Assembly (NCBI GenBank): GCA_036871055.1
Contig: CP141893.1
Coordinates: 3,348,001-3,412,000, forward strand
Origin: Bisbaumannia sp015645095
Lineage (GTDB): Bacteria > Pseudomonadota > Gammaproteobacteria > Pseudomonadales > Halomonadaceae
DNA: 64,000 bases
Reading direction: 5' to 3'
Positions within the stretch are counted from its first letter, which is position 1; the number at the start of each line of letters is the position of its first letter. Both the position numbers and the translations under genes were made by a program. Of this stretch, positions 1-8,686 are shown one piece after another. Below the pieces are notes generated by a model. That model did not search any database, was not told where the DNA came from, and was given only the letters and a program-made list of their open reading frames with translations.

Positions 1-1398
1 GGCCTCGGGACTGCCGTAGCGGATGTTGTCGCGTACCGAGCGGTGCAGCAGCGAGGTGTCCTGGGTGACCATACCGATCCGCCGGCGCAGCGACTCCTGG
101 GTCACCCCGGCGATGTCCTGGCCATCGATCAGGATGCGCCCCCCCTCCAGGTCATAGAAGCGCAGCAGCAGGTTGGCCAGGGTCGACTTGCCGGCCCCGG
201 AGCGACCGATCAGCCCCACCTTCTCGCCGGGGGCGATGGTCAGGTCGAGGCCATCGAAGACCCGTCGGCCCTCGCCATCGGGACGCGCATAGCCGAAGCG
301 CAGCGTCTCGAAGCGGATCTCGCCCCGCGGCACCGCCAGCGGCTTGGCATCGGCGGCATCCCGCACCGCCGGCTCCCGGGCGATGGTGTTGATGCCGTCC
401 TGCACCGTGCCGATGTTCTCGAACAGCCCGGCCACCTCCCAGAGGATCCAGTTGGACATGAAGCGGATACGCATCACCAGGGCGATGGCCACGGCGATGA
501 TGCCCAGCGACACCGCCTCCAGGTACCAGGCGCCGATGGCCATGGCCGCCACCCCGGCCAACAGCAGGGAGTTGAGCAGGGTCAGGCTCACGGTGAGGCC
601 GGTGGCCAGGCGCATCTGCCGATAGACGGTGGCCATGAAGCCCTCCATGGCGTCGCGGGCATAGGCCTGCTCGCGGCGGGTGTCGGCGAACAGCTTGATG
701 GTCTGGATATTGCTGTAGCTGTCGACGATGCGTCCGGTCATCACCGCCCGGGCGTCGGCCTGGGCCATGGAGACCGCCCGCAGGCGCGGCACGAAGATCC
801 ACATGATGGCGATGTAACCCACCAGCCACAGCACCAGCGGCAGCATCAGCCAGGGTTCGGCGCGCCCCATCAGCAGCATGGCGCCGGTGAAATAGACGAG
901 CACATAGACCATCAGGTCCATCAGCTTCATCACCGTCTCGCGGATCGCCAGGGCCGTCTGCATCACCTTCTGGGAGACCCGCCCGGCGAACTCGTCCTGA
1001 TAGAAGGCCAGGCTCTGGCCAAGCATATGACGATGGGCCAGCCAGCGACCGATCATCGGGTAGTTGCCGAAGATGCTCTGGTGGGTGACCAGCGATTGCA
1101 GCAGGGCCAGCAGCGGCAGGCCGATCACCACCAAGGCCGCCATGCCGGCCAGGCGCCAGCCATACTCGGCGAAGAAGCCCTCCCGCTCGGCCGCGGCCAG
1201 CCAGTCCACCAGCTCGCCCATGTAGCCGAAGAAGAGCACCTCGGCGGCGGAGACCAGGCCGGTCAGCAGTGACATGGCGATCAGCAGCGGCAGTACCGGT
1301 CGCGAGAAGTGCAGGATAAAGGCGAACAGCCCCCGGGGCGGGGTGCCCGCCGCTTCCGTGGGGTAGGGGTTCACCAGTCTTTCGAAGTAACCAAACAT
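1..1398 (-). CDS. ABC exporter, fused permease and ATPase (C-terminus cut by window edge)
   Basis: Half-type ABC exporter of the MsbA/multidrug class. It begins MFGYFERLVNPYP and 466 residues lie in the window. Residues about 20-320 carry the hydrophobic transmembrane domain, with a long cytoplasmic arginine/glutamine-rich loop. The nucleotide-binding domain follows, with Walker A GRSGAGKST near residues 397-405 and the Q-loop (MVTQDTSLLHRSV) at the end. Signature motif, Walker B and H-loop lie beyond base 1. The frame is a clean translation of the minus strand although longer shadow frames overlap it. It is divergent from soxR and its promoter contains a sox box, so redox-induced efflux is the likely role. 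The substrate cannot be told from sequence. Confidence 0.9.
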   Translation of the reverse strand, partial: MFGYFERLVNPYPTEAAGTPPRGLFAFILHFSRPVLPLLIAMSLLTGLVSAAEVLFFGYMGELVDWLAAAEREGFFAEYGWRLAGMAALVVIGLPLLALLQSLVTHQSIFGNYPMIGRWLAHRHMLGQSLAFYQDEFAGRVSQKVMQTALAIRETVMKLMDLMVYVLVYFTGAMLLMGRAEPWLMLPLVLWLVGYIAIMWIFVPRLRAVSMAQADARAVMTGRIVDSYSNIQTIKLFADTRREQAYARDAMEGFMATVYRQMRLATGLTVSLTLLNSLLLAGVAAMAIGAWYLEAVSLGIIAVAIALVMRIRFMSNWILWEVAGLFENIGTVQDGINTIAREPAVRDAADAKPLAVPRGEIRFETLRFGYARPDGEGRRVFDGLDLTIAPGEKVGLIGRSGAGKSTLANLLLRFYDLEGGRILIDGQDIAGVTQESLRRRIGMVTQDTSLLHRSVRDNIRYGSPEA

Positions 1399-1456
1399 GG
1401 CAGGCGTCCAATCACGAGAATGGGCCCGGACACGGCTTGCCCGGCATCCGCTTGGC

Positions 1457-1487
1457 AGGGTAAAACCTCAAGCTATCTTGAGGTCAA
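1457..1487 (-). promoter_or_regulatory. SoxR-type promoter of the ABC exporter (sox box)
   Basis: The palindrome CCTCAAGCTATCTTGAGG (1466-1483) nearly matches the enterobacterial soxS operator CCTCAAGTTAACTTGAGG. On the minus strand it lies between -35 TTGACC (1482-1487) and a -10-like TACCCT (1457-1462) with a 19-bp spacer, the over-long spacing that MerR-family activators correct. Its orientation makes the ABC exporter the activated gene. soxR starts 14 bp past the palindrome on the other strand, so it is probably autoregulated. Confidence 0.8.
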
Positions 1488-1497
1488 GGAGGCACTC

Positions 1498-1944
1498 ATG
1501 ACGACTCTCCATCGGGAACTCGGCGTCGGCGAGGTCGCCCGGCGCAGCGGCCTGGCGGTCTCCGCCATCCATTTCTACGAGGCCAAGGGGCTGATCGCCA
1601 GCCGCCGCAACGCCGGCAACCAGCGCCGCTTCGGTCGCGAGGTGCTGCGCCGCCTGGCGATCATCAAGGTGGCCCAGCGTACCGGCATCAGCCTGGCCGA
1701 GATCCGCGAGGCCTTCGCTACCCTCCCCGAGCACCGGGCGCCCAGCGCCGCGGACTGGCAGCGCCTCTCGGCGAGCTGGCGAGAGAACCTGGACGAGCGC
1801 ATTCGCTGCCTCGTCCAGTTGCGCGACCAGCTCGACCATTGCATCGGCTGCGGCTGCCTGTCGCTGGCGGAATGCCCGCTGCGCAACCCGGAGGACGAGT
1901 TAGGCGACGAAGGCTGTGGCGCCCGCCTGCTGGTCCCCGACTGA
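1498..1944 (+). CDS. soxR: Redox-sensitive transcriptional activator SoxR
   Basis: MerR-family activator of 148 residues that senses redox-cycling compounds through a [2Fe-2S] cluster. The winged HTH is residues 7-75 (GEVARRSGLAVSAIHFYEAKG). A dimerisation helix follows, then the cluster motif C-x2-C-x-C-x5-C at Cys115, 118, 120 and 126. The start at 1498 is preceded by AAGGAGG; longer upstream extensions run through the sox box and the exporter promoter and are rejected. In non-enteric bacteria SoxR usually controls efflux pumps and oxidoreductases directly rather than SoxS, which fits the divergent exporter here. Confidence 0.95.
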   Translation: MTTLHRELGVGEVARRSGLAVSAIHFYEAKGLIASRRNAGNQRRFGREVLRRLAIIKVAQRTGISLAEIREAFATLPEHRAPSAADWQRLSASWRENLDERIRCLVQLRDQLDHCIGCGCLSLAECPLRNPEDELGDEGCGARLLVPD

Positions 1945-2104
1945 CCCGCCGGCCAGCCTCGCGATCGGCCCCGAGCGTCTATGCTCAGTCTGACGATAGC
2001 ATGGCAGGCGCCGCGACCGACGATTCCCGCCGGCCGGGCGCTGCGCCCCATTCGCCAGGAGGGCCGGGGTCGACCCGGGCCGTCCGTGCTACAAGGAGTT
2101 CGTC

Positions 2105-4177
2105 ATGGCCGATCGCGCCCCCGACCCGCTCGCTCCCCGACAGGATCGTATCAACCCGGTGGTTTTCTACGGCTCGGCCATCGGTATCCTGGCCTTCGCC
2201 CTCTGGGCGATGGCCTTCACCGACACGGCCAATACGGTCATCTATGCCGTCCTGGCCTGGATCTCGGACAGCTTCGGCTGGTTCTATTTCATCGCCGTGG
2301 TGGCCTACCTGGTCTTCGTCATCGGTATCGGCCTGTCGCGCTTCGGCAAGCTGCGCCTGGGGCCGGCCCACTCGACGCCGGACTTCAATATCGTCACCTG
2401 GGCGGCCATGCTGTTCGCCGCCGGCATCGGCATCGACCTGCTGTTCTTCTGCATCGCCGAGCCGGTGACCCAGTTCCTGGCCCCCCCGGAGGGCGATCCC
2501 GCCACGGTGGCGGCGGCCCGCCATGCCATGGAGCTCACCTTCCTGCACTGGGGGCTCTCCGGCTGGGGCATCTACACCCTGGTAGGCATGTCCCTGGCCT
2601 TCTTCAGCTACCGCCACGGCCTGCCGTTGACCATCCGCTCGGCCCTCTATCCCATCTTCGGCAAGCGCATCCGTGGCCCCATCGGTCATGGCGTGGATAT
2701 CGCCGCGGTACTGGGTACGGTCTTCGGCATCGCCACCAGCCTGGGCATCGGCATCATCCAGCTCAACTTCGGCCTCAACTACATGTTCGGCATTCCCGAG
2801 AGCACCCTGACCCAGGCCAGCCTGGCGATCCTGATCGTGGTCTTCTCGGCCATCTCGGCGGTGACCGGGGTGGACAAGGGCATCCGTCGGCTCTCCGAAT
2901 TCAATATGCTACTGGCGCTGCTGCTGATGCTGTTTATCCTCTTCAGCGGCCAGACGCTGTTCCTGCTCAATGCCCTGGTCATGAACGTGGGCGACTACCT
3001 CTCCAACTTCATCGCCCTCTCCTTCAACACCTACGCCTTCGATCCGCCCAGTGACTGGCTCAACGCCTGGACGGTGTTCTTCTGGGCCTGGTGGATCGCC
3101 TGGGGGCCCTTCGTCGGGCTCTTCCTGGCGCGCATCTCCCGGGGCCGCACCATCCGCCAGTTCGTCGCCGGCACCCTGATCCTGCCGCTGACCTTCATGA
3201 TGGCGTGGATGTCGATCATGGGGAACAGCGCCATCGACCTGGTGATGATGGGCAGCGCCAGCGTCGCCGACTTCGGTGAGCAGGCCATGAACAACCCCGG
3301 CTCGGCCATCTACCTCTTCCTGCAGAGCTTCCCCTGGGTGATCCTGACCACCACCGTGGTCACCGTGCTGGCCATCGTCTTCTTCGTCACCTCCGGCGAC
3401 TCCGGCTCCCTGGTGCTCTCCAACCTCACCTCGATACTCAGCGACCCCAATCACGATGCCCCCTCCTGGATGCGCATCCTGTGGGCGGCGATCATCGGCC
3501 TGCTGACCCTGGCGCTATTGATGGCCGGGGGCCTGGGCGCCCTGCAAGGCGCCGTGGTGGTGATGGGGCTGCCCTTCGCCTTCGTGCTCTTCCTGATGAT
3601 GCTGGGCCTGTTCAAGGCCCTCAAGGTGGAGGGCCTCAAGGAGGACAGCCTGCGCGCCAGCATGGCCGGTCACCTCTCCGGGCGGCTGCTCGACGAGGCG
3701 GGCGGCAAGCGCCATTGGCGCCAGCGCCTGAGCCGGGCGCTGAGCTTCCCCAACCACGCCCGGGCCAGCCGCTTCCTCGCCGAGGTGGGCCGCCCCGCCA
3801 TGGAGGCGATCCGCGAGGAGCTCACCGAGAAGGGCTTCCCGGTGGAGATCGTCGAGGACAGCGGCGACGAGGAGCACCTGGCCCTCAACGTGGCCCTCGG
3901 CGGCGAGCAAGACTTCACCTACCAGATCTGGCCGCACCGCAGCCCCATGCCGGCCTTCTCGATCCGCGATAGCCATGCCGGCACCCACTACTACCGGCTG
4001 CAGGTGCATATCGGCGAGGGCGGCCAGGGCTATAACGTCTATGGCTACTCTCGAGAGCAGCTGATCGCCGATATCCTCGACCAGTACGAGCGCCACCTGT
4101 TCTTCCTGCACAGCCAGCGGGAGCTGCCAGGAGGCGACACCGCCATGCCCGACGACCCGGCCACGGCGGGACGCTGA
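2105..4177 (+). CDS. betT: BCCT-family choline transporter BetT
   Basis: High-affinity choline uptake protein of the betaine/choline/carnitine transporter family (12 TM helices expected), 690 residues. The start follows CAAGGAGTTCGTC. The BetT-type signature AAGIGIDLLFFCIAEP, the conserved tryptophan-rich stretch (WTVFFWAWWIAWGPFVGLFLARISRGRTIRQF) split over TM8 and its loop, and the long charged cytoplasmic C-terminus (about residues 520-690), which senses osmotic strength in BetT, are all visible. Choline taken up is normally oxidised to glycine betaine, but no betIBA genes are adjacent. The gene stands alone, with GNAT convergent after it. Supports a halotolerant lifestyle. Confidence 0.93.
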   Translation: MADRAPDPLAPRQDRINPVVFYGSAIGILAFALWAMAFTDTANTVIYAVLAWISDSFGWFYFIAVVAYLVFVIGIGLSRFGKLRLGPAHSTPDFNIVTWAAMLFAAGIGIDLLFFCIAEPVTQFLAPPEGDPATVAAARHAMELTFLHWGLSGWGIYTLVGMSLAFFSYRHGLPLTIRSALYPIFGKRIRGPIGHGVDIAAVLGTVFGIATSLGIGIIQLNFGLNYMFGIPESTLTQASLAILIVVFSAISAVTGVDKGIRRLSEFNMLLALLLMLFILFSGQTLFLLNALVMNVGDYLSNFIALSFNTYAFDPPSDWLNAWTVFFWAWWIAWGPFVGLFLARISRGRTIRQFVAGTLILPLTFMMAWMSIMGNSAIDLVMMGSASVADFGEQAMNNPGSAIYLFLQSFPWVILTTTVVTVLAIVFFVTSGDSGSLVLSNLTSILSDPNHDAPSWMRILWAAIIGLLTLALLMAGGLGALQGAVVVMGLPFAFVLFLMMLGLFKALKVEGLKEDSLRASMAGHLSGRLLDEAGGKRHWRQRLSRALSFPNHARASRFLAEVGRPAMEAIREELTEKGFPVEIVEDSGDEEHLALNVALGGEQDFTYQIWPHRSPMPAFSIRDSHAGTHYYRLQVHIGEGGQGYNVYGYSREQLIADILDQYERHLFFLHSQRELPGGDTAMPDDPATAGR

Positions 4178-4187
4178 GCCGGCGCGT

Positions 4188-4742
4188 CTAGCGCAACGGT
4201 AGCCGCATGGCCACCCGCTCACGCAGCCCCAGGCGTGCCTCGGCGGCCAGGCGCGCCGCCAGCTCCGGGCCGCCGGCCTCGGGGGCCAGGGCCTGGAACC
4301 CCAGCCGGGCATAGAAGGGGGCGTTCCAGGGCAGGCTGGCGAAGGTGGTCAAGGCCAGGGCCGCATACCCCGCGTCCCGGGCCCACCGTGCCACACGCGC
4401 CACCAGGGCCCGCCCCAGTCCCAGGCACTGGTGGGCGGGGTGCACATCGAGTTCGATCAGGAAGGCCTCGCCATCACAGGTGCCGGCCACGGCGAAGCCC
4501 ACCGGCAGGCTCGTCGGCGACAGGGCCACCCAGAGCCGCCCCTCGGCGTGGGCCTGGCGCAGCACCGCCAGCGGCACCACTCCCTCGCGCTGGGCGGGAG
4601 GGATCAGCCGGCTGGGAAACTGCCGCGCCGCGGCGCGCTCCACGGCGGCGAGCCGCGGCAGATCGACCGCCCGGGCGAGCTGGATGCGATACCCCGCCAC
4701 CCGCCAGGGGGCCGGGGTGTCCGCGGTGTCTGGGTGAGTCAT
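4188..4742 (-). CDS. GNAT-family N-acetyltransferase
   Basis: Acetyl-CoA-dependent acyltransferase of 184 residues. Motif A of the fold is clear: FLIELDVHPAHQCLGLG contains Q-x-x-G-x-G, the pyrophosphate loop, at about residues 117-124. Motif B follows with ALTTFASLPWNAPFYARLGF, typical of the subgroup that ends in a Y-x-x-x-GF element. Substrate unknown. It is convergent with betT (10 bp between stops) and points away from the DUF2589 operon. An internal methionine is not needed; the first ATG at 4742 gives a normal N-terminus. Confidence 0.85.
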   Translation of the reverse strand: MTHPDTADTPAPWRVAGYRIQLARAVDLPRLAAVERAAARQFPSRLIPPAQREGVVPLAVLRQAHAEGRLWVALSPTSLPVGFAVAGTCDGEAFLIELDVHPAHQCLGLGRALVARVARWARDAGYAALALTTFASLPWNAPFYARLGFQALAPEAGGPELAARLAAEARLGLRERVAMRLPLR

Positions 4743-4763
4743 GGCGTGGTTCCGCTGTCGGCT

Positions 4764-4895
4764 GAGGCTCTATCCTACCCCACCCCCGGCGGCCCAGGCG
4801 GCGAGGCCGAGATCGAGGTGCGCCAGCTGTTCGAGCTGGAGGACTTCGCCCCCGGCGAGGCGATTCAGCGCTTCCGCCGGCTAGGCACCGTCTAG
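4764..4895 (+). pseudogene. C-terminal remnant of a YCII (DGPF)-domain protein
   Basis: The plus frame reads EALSYPTPGGPGGEAEIEVR followed by QLFELEDFAPGEAIQRFRRL and a stop. This resembles the C-terminal end of YCII/DGPF-family proteins (cysteine/proline loop, then EIEVRQ-F--EDF). The N-terminal two thirds, including the DGPF-A-KE signature, are missing because the upstream bases belong to the GNAT gene on the other strand. No start codon with a ribosome site precedes the fragment. It is best read as a deletion remnant. Family recognition is from motif memory. Confidence 0.55.
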
Positions 4896-4916
4896 GCCGA
4901 CTCGTCCCGCCACGGC

Positions 4917-5537
4917 TCAACCGGGAATCTGGGCCCGCAGGGCCCGATCATAGCCTTCGATCAGCGAACGCAGGCCATCCGTGGGAGGGCGTCCCTTGAC
5001 GACGACCTCCAACATGGCCTGCCCTGGCGGCGGCTCTCCCGCCGAGGCCTCCCCGACCTCCGCCGCCGGTCGCCTGGGAAAGCCGACCTGGAGACTATCG
5101 TCATCATCGATGCTCACCTCCAGGGCGGTCTTGAAGCGCACCTCGTCGAGCTCGGACATCGATATCGGGGCCAGGGAGATCAGCGGAACATAGACGGGGT
5201 GTACCCGGGGGCCCTGGGCCGTCACCGTGGGGTACTGCAGCAGCACCATCTTGGGCAGATAGTAGGCCCCGGCGGCACCCTCACCCAGGGCCGCCTGGGC
5301 CGCAGCCTGCAGTGCCGTCGCCGCCTGCCGCAACGCCTCCCGGGTTTCTTCGCTACCGACCTGCTCACCGCCGGCAGCCGCCGCCAGCGAGGCCTGGATG
5401 GCCGCATCCAGGTCGTCCTCGGCCACGACCCGGTCGAAGTAGAGCCCCAACAGCTCGCGGTTCTTGCCATCCAAGGCCGTCGCCGCCGATTGGGCGCTGG
5501 TATGCACGGCAGTGACCAGTTGATCGAGTGAAATCAT
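4917..5537 (-). CDS. DUF2589-like protein, third gene of a three-gene operon
   Basis: Protein of about 206 residues, function unknown. The N-terminal half is helical and alanine-rich (ISLDQLVTAVHTSAQSAATALDGKN). The C-terminal half has the strand pattern VYVPLISLAPISMSELDEVR followed by a hydrophobic EVS strand. This parallels FNLPLITIIPINSLAVDEAS and its EVK strand in the first gene of the operon, so I read the two as paralogues. Two ATGs stand in tandem; the second (5537) has the better spacing to GGAGG. It begins 12 bp after the zinc-ribbon gene stops. No catalytic motif is visible. Confidence 0.75.
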   Translation of the reverse strand: MISLDQLVTAVHTSAQSAATALDGKNRELLGLYFDRVVAEDDLDAAIQASLAAAAGGEQVGSEETREALRQAATALQAAAQAALGEGAAGAYYLPKMVLLQYPTVTAQGPRVHPVYVPLISLAPISMSELDEVRFKTALEVSIDDDDSLQVGFPRRPAAEVGEASAGEPPPGQAMLEVVVKGRPPTDGLRSLIEGYDRALRAQIPG

Positions 5538-5549
5538 CATACCCCTCCG

Positions 5550-5795
5550 TTACTTCCGGGCCCGCATCGAGGTCGTGACCCGCGTCCTGGTGTCGGCCTG
5601 GCGGGCGCCCTTGCGACGCTCCTGCATCAGGGCCTGCATACCCGTCACGGCCTCCCTGACACGCGGCTGACTGCCGTGATGAATGCCGATCCTCGCCGAG
5701 CATCCGGGGCAGGTGAAACGGTGTCCCTGGACCAATCCGGTCAGGTCGAGGTCAATCGGCGTCCCGCAGTTGGGACAATTGATGGCTGAGTGCAT
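5550..5795 (-). CDS. Small zinc-ribbon protein
   Basis: An 81-residue protein starting MHSAINCPNCGTPIDL. Cys7-x2-Cys10 and Cys29-x2-Cys32 form a classical zinc ribbon, followed by a basic, arginine-rich tail (MQERRKGARQADTRTR) with no predicted fold. The ATG at 5795 follows GGAGG at good spacing; a longer reading up to 5873 would run into the neighbouring gene's stop and is rejected. It is sandwiched between two DUF2589-type genes in the same direction, so it probably works with them, perhaps as a nucleic-acid or protein adaptor. Function not known. Confidence 0.75.
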   Translation of the reverse strand: MHSAINCPNCGTPIDLDLTGLVQGHRFTCPGCSARIGIHHGSQPRVREAVTGMQALMQERRKGARQADTRTRVTTSMRARK

Positions 5796-5872
5796 GGTAC
5801 CCTCCGTCGACAGGAAGGCTGGGCAGGGGGAGCCAGGCTCCCCCTGCACCGACCGGTTCGCGACGTCGCGCA

Positions 5873-6535
5873 TCAGGCCGGCATTTCCAGCGGGGTGATA
5901 CTCTTGGTGAAGGTCTCGATGATCGACTTCACCCCCTCCGGCATCGGCAACTGGGCGGCATGCACCTGCACCGAGTACTGTGCCGAGTTGCTCTTCTCGT
6001 AGTGCTGCTCCCGGGCGCTGGACGACTTGGAGTCGTAAGCCACGCTACCGGTGATCTTCGCCGAAAAGGGCCCATAGCCGACCTTGGCCTCGAAGGAGCT
6101 ACTGGCCCCTAGGCTCTCCTCCGTCTCCTCGGTCTGCACATCGGAATAGGACGACTTCACCTCCATGTCGAAGCTGATCGAGGCCTCGTCCACCGCCAGG
6201 GAGTTGATCGGAATGATGGTGATCAACGGCAGGTTGAACTTGGTATGTACCTCCTTGATCTCCGCCTGGTGGGGGGCCTCGCTCTCGGGGTCCTGTGGCA
6301 CCAGCACGCCCCTCACCAGCTCCATCTCGATCATGATGGGACGATAAATTTCCCGGTTCGTCTCACTGTCCTTTTCATGGAAGAAACAGAGATCCAGGAG
6401 AAAACGCACCTGGGATCCCGCCATATGTGAATTGGCCTCGGCCACCGCCATCAGAGGGCCACCGATCAGGTCATCCATCGGCAGTCCATTGAACTGCTCG
6501 GCCATCGATACCAGGGCACGGTCATTCGTTGCCAT
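5873..6535 (-). CDS. DUF2589-family protein, first gene of the operon
   Basis: A 220-residue protein without signal peptide. Residues 5-45 are helical (LVSMAEQFNGLPMDDLIGGPLMAVAEANS). Then come a region predicted as beta strands, the core LPLITIIPINSLAVDEASIS, and a serine-rich segment containing a run of acidic residues (DVQTEETEESLG). The family is a domain of unknown function; no enzyme motif is visible. The ATG at 6535 is preceded by AGGTGA; a GTG at 6544 is in frame but badly spaced. The downstream zinc-ribbon and DUF2589-like genes follow at 77 bp and 12 bp. Confidence 0.8.
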   Translation of the reverse strand: MATNDRALVSMAEQFNGLPMDDLIGGPLMAVAEANSHMAGSQVRFLLDLCFFHEKDSETNREIYRPIMIEMELVRGVLVPQDPESEAPHQAEIKEVHTKFNLPLITIIPINSLAVDEASISFDMEVKSSYSDVQTEETEESLGASSSFEAKVGYGPFSAKITGSVAYDSKSSSAREQHYEKSNSAQYSVQVHAAQLPMPEGVKSIIETFTKSITPLEMPA

Positions 6536-6723
6536 GTGACTCACCTCACTTCAGTCTGCGTATTCAGGTTGCTGGCCGCCGACTCCTTCGGCGGTACCTC
6601 AAGCCCAGCACGTCCCCCGAGCCGCCACCGCATCACCCTGGTATCACCTCGATCACGAAGCCCCCAACGACAACGCCCGCCCCGGGTGAGCGGGACGGGC
6701 GCGGGTCTGCCAGGGCGGGGAAC

Positions 6724-7158
6724 TCAGTAGAGGTGCACCGCCTCGAAGCGGGCCAGGGAGGCGCCCTGGGCGTCCGTCAGGGTCAGCGTCTGGCCATCGA
6801 CCTTCCAGCCGGCGACCTGCTCCAGCGTCGCCAGGAAGGCCTGTTCGGTGTCCATGCCCTCCATGCAGGCCATGCGGGTGGTGGCCATCTGCCCGAAGCT
6901 CAGTGCCTGGCCCTCCAGGCGATAGCCGCCCATCAGGCGGTTGCAGCCGGTGGAGCCCGCCACGCGCTGCTCCTCCTCATGCAGCACCAGATGTGCCTCG
7001 CGCTGATTATCGACGGTCGCCACCGGTGCCTCGCCAAGCTGGGTCAGCTTCCAGTAAGTATTGACCAGGGGTTCATCCGCGGAAGAGTTCATGGCAGCAC
7101 AACCCACCATAAAAACGGAAAAAGCCAGCATCAATGCCAGTGAAACCATCCTTTTCAT
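6724..7158 (-). CDS. META/HslJ-domain outer-membrane lipoprotein
   Basis: A 144-residue lipoprotein. A lipoprotein signal ends in the lipobox-like MVGC with Cys20 as the lipidated residue. The META domain follows: NTYWKLTQLGEAPV, then the hallmark GCNRLMGGYRLEGQALSFGQ with the conserved cysteine and asparagine, and MATTRMACMEG. HslJ-type proteins are envelope or heat-shock associated and their biochemical role is unsettled. The ATG at 7158 is preceded by GGAG; longer in-frame extension to 7233 would place a charged segment ahead of the signal peptide and is rejected. Divergent from the PqaA-like gene. Confidence 0.88.
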   Translation of the reverse strand: MKRMVSLALMLAFSVFMVGCAAMNSSADEPLVNTYWKLTQLGEAPVATVDNQREAHLVLHEEEQRVAGSTGCNRLMGGYRLEGQALSFGQMATTRMACMEGMDTEQAFLATLEQVAGWKVDGQTLTLTDAQGASLARFEAVHLY

Positions 7159-7274
7159 CTTCTTTTCTCCTACCAAGGTCGAGATAACACCTATCAGACT
7201 CCTGATCCGAGATAAGTTCCCCCGGCCTATCACACCCTATGCTCAGGAGGCAGCCTCAGTATAGGAGGGGAATC

Positions 7275-8588
7275 ATGGGTCGACTCCGGCAAGGCCTGCT
7301 CGGCCTGCTGTGCCTGGTATCGCTACTGGCCACGGCCGCCCCAGCGTCCTCGGCGACGGCCCCCGGTTACCATTGGGAAGTGCTAGATCAGAGCGAGCTA
7401 GGGCGTAACCAGGTGACGCTGATCGCGCTGACGTCCCAGCAGTGGCGGGGCATCGTGTGGCGACATCAGCTGTGGCTGATCGACCCCACCCGGGGCCATG
7501 GTGCCTCCCAGGCGCTGCTATTCATTGCCGGCGGTTCCTGGCCAAGCACCGGGGCCCCGGATACCCGTCTGCCCAGGGAGGCGCCACTGTTCGCCGCCCT
7601 GGCACAGGCGCTGGAGGCCCCGGTGGCGGTGCTGCGCCAGGTGCCCTTCCAGCCGCTGTTCGACGGGCTCAGCGAAGACGCCCTGATCGCCCTGACCTTC
7701 GAGCGTTTCCTGGCCGAGCCCAATGAAGAGAGCTGGCCCCTGCTGGGGCCCATGGTGACCAGCGCGGTGCGCGCCATGGACGCCCTGCAGGCCCTGACCC
7801 AGGAGTGGGAGCAGCCCATCGAGGCCTTCACCCTCACCGGCGCCTCCAAGCGCGGCTGGACCACCTGGCTCGCCGGTGCCGCGGATCCCCGGGTGGCGGC
7901 CATCGCCCCCATGGTCTTCGATATCCTCGATATGGAGGCACAACTGGCGCACCAGCGCCGGGTCTGGGGCGAACTCTCGCCACAGCTCGGCGACTACACC
8001 GAACGGGGCCTGGATGCCCAGTTGGCCACGCCGGCGGGGCAACGCCTCCAGGCCCTGGTGGACCCCTTCCAGCAGCGCGAGGCCCTGACCCAGCCCAAGC
8101 TGGTGATCCTGGCCAGCAACGACGCCTACTGGCCGGTGGATGCCTCGAACCTCTATTGGGAGGCCCTGCCGGAGCCCCGCCACCTGCTCCACCTGCCCAA
8201 CCAGGGGCATCGTGCCCGGGATCTCGAGCGGCTGATCCCGACCCTGGCGAGCTTTCATCGCCACGTGGCCGAAGGCTCAGCGCTGCCCCGGCTGAGCTGG
8301 CGTTACGCCTGCGAGGGCGAGGCGGTCATCCTCGAGGTCACGACGGATACTCGCCCGCAGCGGGCCCAGGCCTGGGTGGCCCAGGCCCCACGGCGCGACT
8401 TCCGCGAGGCCCACTGGGCCCCCCACCCGCTGACGACCACGGCCGAGAGCCATGCCCTGCGCCTGCCCCTCCCCGAGGCCGGCTATCTGGCCCTGTTCGG
8501 TGAGCTGCGTTTCGACGACGGCGCCACCCTCTCCACCCAGGTCAGGGTCATCGCCACCGACGCGGGAGGCGGCTGCGAGATCGATTAG
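7275..8588 (+). CDS. PhoPQ-activated pathogenicity-related (PqaA-like) alpha/beta hydrolase
   Basis: A 437-residue secreted protein: residues 1-28 form a Sec signal (LLGLLCLVSLLATAAPASSA). The mature part matches the PqaA family: WRGIVWRHQLWLIDP, then FIAGGSW, and the nucleophile-elbow motif TGASKRGWTTWL with serine near residue 190. Further elements are LVILASNDAYWPVD (acid region) and LPNQGHRARDLE (histidine). The family has an alpha/beta-hydrolase fold but its substrate is unknown; in Salmonella pqaA responds to PhoPQ. The ATG at 7275 follows AGGAGGGG. Head-to-head with the META lipoprotein, so they may share envelope-stress control. Confidence 0.85.
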   Translation: MGRLRQGLLGLLCLVSLLATAAPASSATAPGYHWEVLDQSELGRNQVTLIALTSQQWRGIVWRHQLWLIDPTRGHGASQALLFIAGGSWPSTGAPDTRLPREAPLFAALAQALEAPVAVLRQVPFQPLFDGLSEDALIALTFERFLAEPNEESWPLLGPMVTSAVRAMDALQALTQEWEQPIEAFTLTGASKRGWTTWLAGAADPRVAAIAPMVFDILDMEAQLAHQRRVWGELSPQLGDYTERGLDAQLATPAGQRLQALVDPFQQREALTQPKLVILASNDAYWPVDASNLYWEALPEPRHLLHLPNQGHRARDLERLIPTLASFHRHVAEGSALPRLSWRYACEGEAVILEVTTDTRPQRAQAWVAQAPRRDFREAHWAPHPLTTTAESHALRLPLPEAGYLALFGELRFDDGATLSTQVRVIATDAGGGCEID

Positions 8589-8686
8589 GGGCTTGGGATC
8601 ACTTCGGTATCAACCGCTCCTCCCCCCTTGGTGTCACGGCGTCCTTGTCCGACCCTGAGGAAAACCACTGCCTTGGGAGTACCGTC

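Noticed and set aside
43..1411. Long reading frames on both strands overlapping the ABC exporter
   Set aside because: They show low-complexity His/Gln/Gly-rich or Arg-rich translations, typical shadows in high-GC DNA. The frame at 1-1398 gives the conserved ABC exporter sequence.
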